A stretch of 5,760 nucleotides of DNA from Bacteroidaceae bacterium (GTDB lineage: Bacteria; Bacteroidota; Bacteroidia; Bacteroidales; Bacteroidaceae). Of this stretch, positions 1 through 5,760 are shown in pieces (positions within the stretch are counted from its first letter, which is position 1; each line of letters opens with the position of its first letter). Position numbers and translations under genes: made by a program. Below the pieces are notes generated by a model that did no database searches, was not told where the DNA came from, and worked only from the letters and a program-made list of their open reading frames with translations. The stretch lies in assembly GCA_017383665.1 (NCBI GenBank), contig JAFNWA010000314.1, forward strand, positions 1 to 5,760, in the 5' to 3' direction.

Positions 1-1
1 A

Positions 2-379
2 TATGGCAGTTCTTCCATTCGTGAGAGAATTTACTGTGAAAAAGCAGGTAATGAGTATGGAATGTATGGTGTACTGATCTACACTGCATCTGGTGACTCT
101 GAGGGTTCTCTTGGAGGCCTGGTTCGTCAGGGTGCCAAGGATCACATTGAAGACACTATTCGCGATGCAGTACGCAATGCAGCATGGTGTTCTTCTGATC
201 CTGTTTGCATTCAGTCTTATGGTCAAGGTCCTGAGTCTTGCAACTTGGCTGCATGTCACAATTGCGCCCTTCTCCCTGAAACCTGCTGCGAGTGTGGCAA
301 TCGGTTACTGGACCGCGGTACAATTGTAGGCACCCTTGATGACAAATCAATAGGTTTTTTCTCTGATCTATTGGTATGA
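2..379 (+). CDS. drmB: DrmB-like DUF1998 protein, C-terminal 125 residues (5' end outside window)
   Basis: The reading frame is open from the first full codon to the TGA at 377-379, so the gene starts to the left of the window. Counting from that first codon, the fragment has the block GVLIYTASGDSEGSLGGLV (23-41), then WCSSDPVC (62-69), then NLAACHNCALLPETCCE (81-97) and NRLLDR (100-105), ending about 20 residues later. This is the signature end of the DUF1998 family, and the NLAACH-CALLPET stretch is what I know from DrmB, the DUF1998 subunit that works with the DrmA helicase in the DISARM anti-phage system. The clustered Cys residues (63, 69, 80, 85, 88, with 95, 96 and 98) suggest metal binding, as proposed for DUF1998 in MrfA-type helicases. 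The region is intact with no frameshift. DUF1998 assignment is firm; membership of a full DISARM locus is inference, because drmA and a methyltransferase would lie off the left edge and no drmC follows. A helicase-fused DUF1998 protein is the main alternative. Confidence 0.78.
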   Translation, partial: YGSSSIRERIYCEKAGNEYGMYGVLIYTASGDSEGSLGGLVRQGAKDHIEDTIRDAVRNAAWCSSDPVCIQSYGQGPESCNLAACHNCALLPETCCECGNRLLDRGTIVGTLDDKSIGFFSDLLV

Positions 380-419
380 TGAGGCATTCGGTTTTCTCTT
401 TTTTTCTTAGAGCCACATA

Positions 420-448
420 ATTGATACGATTTTTTATTTATAACTTTA
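420..448 (+). promoter_or_regulatory. Weak candidate Bacteroidetes-type promoter for the C10 protease gene
   Basis: TAACTTTA at 441-448 matches seven of eight positions of the Bacteroidetes -7 box TAnnTTTG when the two free positions are counted. ATTG at 420-423 could be the -33 element, with a 17-base gap, slightly shorter than usual. The box ends only six bases before the ATG at 455, so transcription from it would give an almost leaderless mRNA. The surrounding DNA is very AT-rich, so a chance match is possible. Read-through from the DrmB-like gene is the alternative, since no clear terminator separates the two genes. Confidence 0.3.
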
Positions 449-454
449 TAGCAT

Positions 455-2968
455 ATGAAACGATTTTACATCAGTGTATTAACTCTCTTCTTTGCAGCAA
501 TGCAGATTATCGCTGCACCTGTTGACCCGGAAAGGGCTTTGGAAATTGCCAACGATTTCTGGGCAAGCAACATTTCGTTGAAGAAGAACATACAGTCGCG
601 TCTTGTTCCAGCAGAAGGAGCATTGAAAGCATCGTCACGCACTGCTTCATCAAACGGGCACGATACATACTATGTTTTCACCGAAACCGGCAACAACGGT
701 TTTGTAATTGTGTCGGGTGACGACAGGCTCAACCCTATTGTTGGCTACTCTACAAATGCCGTTTCGGGCGAAATGCCTCCGGCTCTTACTGCATGGCTTG
801 ACGAGTATAGCGAGTATGTAAATGATGTACGCACCGGCAAAACCGAGCCATTGTCTAAAACCGCAAGACAGACATATACACATATTGAGCCAATGCTTGT
901 TACTGCATGGGACCAGGATGCACCATACAACAACATGTGCCCCATACTTAGTAATGGCAAAAGAGGATACACGGGTTGCGGCAACACAGCAACAGCACAG
1001 GTGATGAAATTCCATAACTGGCCTGCAAGTCCCATTGCGGATGTCGAGTGGAACAACAATATTACCGGTGAGACAGATTTCTGTGAAATGAAGTCACATG
1101 TATATGATTGGGACAACATGCTATACAACTACACTTCCGAGTATAGCGAGACTCAGGGCAACGCGGTAGCACTCCTCATGGCAGACCTTGGCAAGGCTAC
1201 GCAAACTACATATATGCCAGATGGGAGCGGCAATAACTCTCCCAATATTGTTTACGCGCTTGTACATGTTTTCAATTATTCGCCCGAGTTGTTTATTGCA
1301 GAAAGAAGCGATTATACATATGAGGAATATATAGCATTGATCAGGGAGAACCTGAACAATAGACAGCCTATTGTATATTGTGGTTATGGACAGAACATGG
1401 AAGTCGGTCACGGTTTCGTGTGCGACGGTATAGATGAAAACAACCTACTTCACATCGACTGGGGATGGAACGGCCTTTTCAACGGATATTTCGATATGGC
1501 TATAATGGAGCCGGGAGGAAATGGCATCGGAGGCTTCAGTAGCAGATATAACGTAAGCCAGCATGCCATTATGAATATCAAGCCACGCACCGAAGGCGAA
1601 GTGAACAGAGGTGGAAACCTTTCTCTGGACAGAATGAATGTTTTTGACATGAACGCCTGGGCAAGTGTTGATGAGATGAGTTGCGAGTATGTGGATGGTA
1701 TGGCAGAGGTTGGCGTTTCATTTAAACTTGTCAACATGTCACACTCCGACATAGAGGGCACTATCGGTTACGGTATCTTGGATAAGGATGGAAATCTTGC
1801 AAGAGATATTGACTTTGGCGAGACGATCCTCTACCCAAGAAGTCTTGAACAATCGTATAAAGATGGCTTCACAATCGAAGTAAGCAATGTAAACGGCAGC
1901 GAAGAGTATTTGCCGGCCGGCAAGTACATTGTCTGTCTTTTCTTTATGAATACAGAAGAGGAGATTGAATATATACGCTCAGCATGCAACGGACTCATCC
2001 TTGAAGTGACAGAGAATGAGGTAACCTTGAGTTCTCCAAAACCAAGTTATGAACTTGATGAGTTCAACATAGTAAAGATGCCCGAACATTCACATGAGAA
2101 ATTTGTTTTCAACGCAACATTTGCCAACAACAGCAAGACAAACAAAATGGTTGTGCTGGTTCCGGTCATCAACCACTACGAAAATGGTGTAAAGGTGAAA
2201 AGTGAAGTGAAGACAGAGGCTGCTGTGACTACTTTGTTGCTTGATACAAACAACATCCTTGTAACATTTACAATTCCAGAAGCATTTGCACAAAGTGGTA
2301 CATATACCATTTCCTTTGAATATCTATTTGATGAAGAAAAAACCGAAACTATTGACACAAACAAGCTTAAAAGCATTGCCGGTGAGAGCGCTCCTTTTGA
2401 AGCAGAAATAATCCCTGTGGATGTCGATGAACTTGACTACAATTTCTCAATGGAATTCGTTGGCCAGGAGAGCTATGAAGAATATGAAACAGCAATCTTG
2501 CGTACCACAGTGGGCAAAGACATCTCGGAATACAGGTTTATGATTACCGACAACACAGATGAGGAGGCTATGAAAGAACTTGCAGATGATATTATTTCGG
2601 GCAAGTGCGAGGAGTACTACAGAATGAATGAGAACACTGAGTTAAGAATAGATTTTGAAGAAGCTGGAATATACGGCGTGGTAGTTGTTCTATATGGCGT
2701 GGACGGCAAACCGCTTGATGGGTATTTTACACGAATCTTCGAATTGACAACCGGCATAGAGAAAGTGGAGACCAACGGAACTGCAATCCATTTTGATTGG
2801 AACAACAATGTGATTTCAGTTGCCAAAGTTGGTGTTATAGAACTATTGGATGCAAGCGGCAGATTGGTCAAGAGAGTAAACGGCAACAATGTCTCTATAG
2901 CTGACCTCGAAGCCGGAATATACATTGTAAAATACAATAAAGATATTGTAAAGGTGGTGAAGAAATAA
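455..2968 (+). CDS. Secreted C10 family (streptopain-like) cysteine protease with T9SS-type C-terminal tail
   Basis: This 837-residue protein is a secreted papain-fold endopeptidase. The N terminus is a signal peptide (MKRF, then a hydrophobic stretch to about residue 20). Residues about 25-130 resemble the Spi inhibitory propeptide, including YYVFTETGNNGFVIVSGDD (72-90). The mature enzyme probably begins near EPMLVTAWDQDAPYNNMCP (145-163), a typical C10 opening. The catalytic Cys is C175 in GYTGCGNTATAQVMKFHNWP; the catalytic His is H319 in VGHGFVCDG; HIDWGWNG (333-340) is the conserved Trp motif. The residue expected to be Asn, 16 positions after the His, is Asp335. Residues about 381-765 are beta-rich with repeated Ig-like character and no motif I can name. 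Residues 766-837 (LLDASGRLV, then AGIYIVKY and a basic end) look like a type A T9SS sorting tail, which is removed during export and surface attachment. The ATG is chosen because the signal peptide follows at once; there is no Shine-Dalgarno site, as is normal in Bacteroidetes. The natural substrate is unknown; nutrient protein or host protein degradation is inference. Confidence 0.93.
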   Translation: MKRFYISVLTLFFAAMQIIAAPVDPERALEIANDFWASNISLKKNIQSRLVPAEGALKASSRTASSNGHDTYYVFTETGNNGFVIVSGDDRLNPIVGYSTNAVSGEMPPALTAWLDEYSEYVNDVRTGKTEPLSKTARQTYTHIEPMLVTAWDQDAPYNNMCPILSNGKRGYTGCGNTATAQVMKFHNWPASPIADVEWNNNITGETDFCEMKSHVYDWDNMLYNYTSEYSETQGNAVALLMADLGKATQTTYMPDGSGNNSPNIVYALVHVFNYSPELFIAERSDYTYEEYIALIRENLNNRQPIVYCGYGQNMEVGHGFVCDGIDENNLLHIDWGWNGLFNGYFDMAIMEPGGNGIGGFSSRYNVSQHAIMNIKPRTEGEVNRGGNLSLDRMNVFDMNAWASVDEMSCEYVDGMAEVGVSFKLVNMSHSDIEGTIGYGILDKDGNLARDIDFGETILYPRSLEQSYKDGFTIEVSNVNGSEEYLPAGKYIVCLFFMNTEEEIEYIRSACNGLILEVTENEVTLSSPKPSYELDEFNIVKMPEHSHEKFVFNATFANNSKTNKMVVLVPVINHYENGVKVKSEVKTEAAVTTLLLDTNNILVTFTIPEAFAQSGTYTISFEYLFDEEKTETIDTNKLKSIAGESAPFEAEIIPVDVDELDYNFSMEFVGQESYEEYETAILRTTVGKDISEYRFMITDNTDEEAMKELADDIISGKCEEYYRMNENTELRIDFEEAGIYGVVVVLYGVDGKPLDGYFTRIFELTTGIEKVETNGTAIHFDWNNNVISVAKVGVIELLDASGRLVKRVNGNNVSIADLEAGIYIVKYNKDIVKVVKK

Positions 2969-3070
2969 GACACTGCTGTAAATGATTGCTACAAAATTAC
3001 ACCTACATTTTAACTATCAAGAAAGCACATTTACAAACATCCACTTATAGAGAATCGCATCTTTAAAACG

Positions 3071-3110
3071 ACAGGCGTTGGCTGCAACAGCAGTTATCGC
3101 CTGTTTTGTT
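3071..3110 (+). terminator. Rho-independent terminator-like hairpin after the C10 protease gene
   Basis: ACAGGCG (3071-3077) pairs with CGCCTGT (3098-3104). After one T/T mismatch, TGGCTGC (3079-3085) pairs with GCAGTTA (3090-3096) using two G-U pairs, closing an AACA loop. The stem is therefore 14 pairs with one mismatch, followed by TTTGTT, and preceded by an A run (3065-3068) that could serve the other strand. It lies 102 bases after the C10 stop codon, and the stretch 2969-3070 before it is AT-rich and holds no gene or other structure that I can see. It most likely ends the C10 transcript and insulates the M1 promoter just downstream. Confidence 0.7.
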
Positions 3111-3132
3111 ATAGCAATATTACCCTTTTTAC

Positions 3133-3140
3133 TACCTTTG
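3133..3140 (+). promoter_or_regulatory. Bacteroidetes -7 promoter box (TACCTTTG) for the M1 aminopeptidase gene
   Basis: TACCTTTG matches the Bacteroidetes sigma-ABfr -7 consensus TAnnTTTG exactly and sits 21 bases before the ATG at 3162. Transcription would start near 3147, leaving a leader of about 15 bases. The -33 element is poor: the only candidate, TTTG at 3105-3108, is 24 bases upstream, longer than the usual spacing of about 19. AAAGG at 3149-3153 lies eight bases before the ATG and could be a weak ribosome-binding site. The box lies inside the longer reading frame, which argues for the 3162 start. Confidence 0.6.
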
Positions 3141-3161
3141 CCAGCAACAAAGGCACATTAC

Positions 3162-5651
3162 ATGAAAACAAGAATAAGCATACTGATTATCAGCACTCTG
3201 CTATTGTGCTGCTGCGCAACGCACAATAGCAGCAAAGACACATTATACGACAGCGGTGTATCCCAACAACTGGCACAACACCGCAAGGACAATATCAAGG
3301 AGTTGGAGTACAACCTCTTCTTCTCCATTCCCGAAAAGAAAGATTCTCCGGTTGAGGGGAAGGCGAAAATAACATTTGTAATTGAGAGCCAACAGGCGGT
3401 TATAATAGACTATCGGGAAACAGACAACATTGAGAAAGTCATCGCCAACGACAAGGAGACTGCGTATGAACTCCTCAACGAGCACATTATTATCCCGGCA
3501 TCATACCTACAAAAGGGGCATAACAGCATAGAGATACTATTTACTGCAACAGACCAGTCGCTCAACCGTAACGATGAATTCCTGTACACCCTACTTGTTC
3601 CCGACAGGGCAAGAACCTTGTTCCCTTGCTTTGACCAGCCCGACATGAAAGCAACATTCAGGCTTACACTTGAGATTCCCAAGGGCTGGTGCACTGTCTC
3701 AAACTCACCGGTAGAGAGCAAGTTGGAGAAAGAGGGGCGCACTGTTGTCTCATTCCGCCCTACAGAGCCACTGAGCACATACCTGTTCTCGTTTGTGGCA
3801 GGAGAATTCAAGAAAGAGACTCACAACGACGGCAAACACACATTTGCAGCATATTACCGCGAGACCGACCCTGAACGCATTGCACAGTTGCCGGTGATAT
3901 TCAACCAGATTGCACGGTCTATTGAATGGATGGAGGAATATACCGGAGTGCCCTACCCGTTTGCAAAATACGATTTTGTGATACTCCCCGGATTCCAGTA
4001 TGGAGGCATGGAACATACTGGTGCGACACTCTACAACGACACACAGCTGTTTCTGGGCAAGCACCCCACCCCCGACGAGGAGCTACGCAGAGCGCAGCTA
4101 ATAGCACATGAAACCGCACACATGTGGTTCGGTGATTTTGTCACCATGGAGTGGTTCGATGATGTATGGACAAAGGAGGTGTTTGCGAACTACTTTGCTA
4201 CACGCATGACCGAGCCGCTTTTCCCCGAAATCAACCACAGGCTTAACTGGCTCAGGAGCATTGTTGGCCCTGCGCTCAGCGAGGACCGCACCACTGGCGG
4301 AACCTCAATAAAGCAGCCGCTTGACAACATGCGCAACGCGGGACTCATATACAACAGCATAATATATGACAAAGCGCCTGTGATGCTTGAAAAGCTTATC
4401 GGAATTATGGGCGAGGAAGCTTTCAGGGAGGGCATAAACGAATACCTGACAGCATTTGCCTACGGCAATGCCACATGGGAGAGTCTCATTGGAATACTTG
4501 ACAGCAGAACAGGCACCGACCTTGCAACATTCAGCGACACATGGGTTAACCGGCGCGGCATGCCACACATTGCACTCTCAATAGAGGGTGACACTCTTGC
4601 AGTAAGACAGAGCGACCCGTATGGCAGGGGGCTCGTCTGGCAACAGAGTTTTGAAGCAATGCTCATTGGCGAAAGGAGCGAGAGGCTCACAATAGACATC
4701 ACAGACACACTTATGCATATACCTTTGGCACATACGGCCACATACATACTACCCAACAGCAACGGTAAAGGCTATGGATACTTCATATACGACAGCAATA
4801 GCCTTGAGTGGGTGCTTGCCAACTGGCATACAATAGATGATGATGTATGCCGTCTGGCACAGTTGATGAACCTGCACGAGGCATATCAACATGGCGCCAT
4901 TGACGCTGCACATTGGTTGCAGTCTTTGATTACAGGCCTGCCAAAGGAAGAGAACCCACTTGTTGCATCGGCACTATGCAGCTATGTACAAAAGCCGCTT
5001 TGCGAGACAAAGGATAGCAGTGCCGAGAGTACACTCATGGAACTCGCTGCAACACACCTGTTGAAACCGTGCAGGGTACAGCTGTTGCGAGCACTTATAG
5101 CCACAGCAACATCACCAGAGGTGTGCAACACGCTATACACAATCTGGAAAGAAGGAGTGCATCCGATGCTTAACGAGAATGATTACATGAACATGGCATA
5201 CGAACTTGCCATACGCTTCCCGGACAGGCACGCCGCAATAATCGCGGAACAAAGGGCAAGAATGGATGACCCTGACAGGATAAGGCAGTTTGACTTCATT
5301 TCACGCGCTGTCACTCCCGATATCGCAGAACAGGAAGCGCTGTTCCACACGCTGCTGAAGAGCGAGAACCGACGCATAGAGCCGTGGGCACTGAAGACAC
5401 TTGCATACCTGTGCCACCACATGCGTACCGGCCAGGCTGTAAAATATATCAGGCCGGGGCTTGATGCGATGCAGGAGATACAGCGCACAAGCGACATCTT
5501 CTTTCCGCAGAACTGGGCACGCACACTGCTGAGGGAACATAGGAGCCAAGAGGCACGCGAGGCTGTTGAGCAGTTCATCGGCGACAACCCGGCTTACCCA
5601 CAACTGCTAAAGAACAAGATTCTGCAGGCTGCCTGGGGAGTGTTCAGGTAA
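3162..5651 (+). CDS. Exported M1 family zinc aminopeptidase, probable lipoprotein
   Basis: This 829-residue protein removes N-terminal amino acids from peptides, most likely in the periplasm or at the outer membrane. The N terminus is MKTR plus a hydrophobic run ending in three Cys (16-18), a loose lipoprotein signal whose exact modified Cys is uncertain. Residues about 45-230 are the N-terminal M1 beta domain, including LFPCFDQPDMKATF (153-166). The exopeptidase motif is GGMEH (281-285), a variant of GAMEN. The zinc site is HETAHMWFG (316-324), with H316 and H320, general base E317, and third ligand E339 after 18 further residues. Y402 in IIYDKAPVMLEKL is the likely transition-state Tyr. Residues about 560-829 form a helical C-terminal region. 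All catalytic residues are present, so it should be active. The frame also extends back to a TTG at 3078, but that codon lies inside the upstream hairpin and before the promoter box, so the ATG is preferred. It has its own promoter, so it is probably not in an operon with the C10 gene. Peptide preference cannot be read from the sequence. Confidence 0.93.
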   Translation: MKTRISILIISTLLLCCCATHNSSKDTLYDSGVSQQLAQHRKDNIKELEYNLFFSIPEKKDSPVEGKAKITFVIESQQAVIIDYRETDNIEKVIANDKETAYELLNEHIIIPASYLQKGHNSIEILFTATDQSLNRNDEFLYTLLVPDRARTLFPCFDQPDMKATFRLTLEIPKGWCTVSNSPVESKLEKEGRTVVSFRPTEPLSTYLFSFVAGEFKKETHNDGKHTFAAYYRETDPERIAQLPVIFNQIARSIEWMEEYTGVPYPFAKYDFVILPGFQYGGMEHTGATLYNDTQLFLGKHPTPDEELRRAQLIAHETAHMWFGDFVTMEWFDDVWTKEVFANYFATRMTEPLFPEINHRLNWLRSIVGPALSEDRTTGGTSIKQPLDNMRNAGLIYNSIIYDKAPVMLEKLIGIMGEEAFREGINEYLTAFAYGNATWESLIGILDSRTGTDLATFSDTWVNRRGMPHIALSIEGDTLAVRQSDPYGRGLVWQQSFEAMLIGERSERLTIDITDTLMHIPLAHTATYILPNSNGKGYGYFIYDSNSLEWVLANWHTIDDDVCRLAQLMNLHEAYQHGAIDAAHWLQSLITGLPKEENPLVASALCSYVQKPLCETKDSSAESTLMELAATHLLKPCRVQLLRALIATATSPEVCNTLYTIWKEGVHPMLNENDYMNMAYELAIRFPDRHAAIIAEQRARMDDPDRIRQFDFISRAVTPDIAEQEALFHTLLKSENRRIEPWALKTLAYLCHHMRTGQAVKYIRPGLDAMQEIQRTSDIFFPQNWARTLLREHRSQEAREAVEQFIGDNPAYPQLLKNKILQAAWGVFR

Positions 5652-5673
5652 CTTGCCCAAAGGCAGGCACCTG
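5645..5673 (+). terminator. Hairpin overlapping the M1 stop codon; weak terminator candidate
   Basis: CAGGT (5645-5649) pairs with ACCTG (5669-5673). Inside a small AA/C internal loop, CTTGCC (5652-5657) pairs with GGCAGG (5662-5667), one pair being G-U, closing a CAAA loop. This gives 11 pairs and includes the last codons and the TAA. No T run follows (the next bases are TGGTTATC), so it is not a classic intrinsic terminator. It may instead stabilise the mRNA 3' end or be a chance structure. Confidence 0.3.
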
Positions 5674-5760
5674 TGGTTATCGGCTTAGTTCTGTTCGTTT
5701 GCACCAGTTCCGTTAGTAACTTCCACTTAACCGACATAAAAATAAACAAATCCGCTATCC
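5674..5760. other. Non-coding stretch at the right edge, no gene supported
   Basis: After the M1 stop hairpin there is no convincing start with coding character on either strand. The M1 frame happens to stay open past its stop to the edge, and one minus-strand frame is open through here into the M1 3' end, but both are short enough to occur by chance. The last 30 bases are A-rich on the + strand. The next gene presumably starts or ends beyond 5760. Confidence 0.5.

Noticed and set aside
391..408. T-rich tract after the DrmB-like stop as a terminator
   Set aside because: No hairpin of useful length precedes it, so it is only a pyrimidine-rich run.
93..416. Other open frames over the DrmB-like end on both strands
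   Set aside because: They overlap the frame with clear DUF1998 motifs and show no domain or start signal of their own.
3078..3161. TTG-started 28-residue N-terminal extension of the M1 aminopeptidase
   Set aside because: The codon lies inside the terminator-like hairpin and upstream of the -7 box; the ATG at 3162 begins a proper export signal.
3243..5603. Numerous minus-strand open frames of 66-134 codons across the M1 gene
   Set aside because: They are antisense shadows of a well-supported coding region with intact catalytic motifs; none resembles a known protein.
5594..5737. Minus-strand frame of 47 codons overlapping the M1 3' end
   Set aside because: It overlaps the real gene end, has no recognisable domain or promoter, and its length is within chance.
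1..5760. CRISPR arrays, tRNA or rRNA genes, insertion sequences, attachment sites
   Set aside because: I looked for regularly spaced repeats, terminal inverted repeats, transposase motifs and RNA gene cores and found none.

Overview
The window looks like a Bacteroidales chromosome (Bacteroides/Prevotella-type). The evidence is a streptopain-like C10 cysteine protease with a type IX secretion (T9SS)-style C-terminal tail, an exported M1 aminopeptidase with a GGMEH exopeptidase motif, a perfect Bacteroidetes -7 promoter box (TAnnTTTG) before the M1 gene, and no strong Shine-Dalgarno sites. The genus cannot be fixed from this sequence alone.

Layout, all on the + strand. (1) 2-379: the last 125 residues of a DUF1998-type protein whose conserved Cys-rich end matches the DrmB family of the DISARM anti-phage system; its start lies off the left edge. 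(2) 380-454: a short AT-rich gap with a T-rich tract and a weak promoter candidate just before the next start. (3) 455-2968: a secreted C10 protease of 837 aa with signal peptide, Spi-like propeptide, catalytic domain with Cys175 and His319, Ig-like beta-sandwich region and T9SS-type tail. (4) 2969-3161: a gap with a strong terminator-like hairpin at 3071-3110 and a Bacteroidetes -7 box at 3133-3140. (5) 3162-5651: an exported, probably lipid-anchored M1 zinc aminopeptidase of 829 aa. (6) 5652-5760: no gene seen; a hairpin overlaps the M1 stop codon.

The two peptidases fit together as extracytoplasmic protein degradation: a secreted endopeptidase makes fragments and an envelope aminopeptidase trims their N termini. 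The hairpin plus promoter between them says they are transcribed separately, so this link is by function and position, not by a shared operon. The left edge is probably the boundary of a defence island. The genes right of it are ordinary envelope and secretion genes, and no drmC or other defence gene follows the DrmB-like end. I see no wholly new system here. The points most worth checking are the DrmB-like border gene, the Asn-to-Asp change in the C10 active site, and the hairpin and promoter that fix the M1 start.
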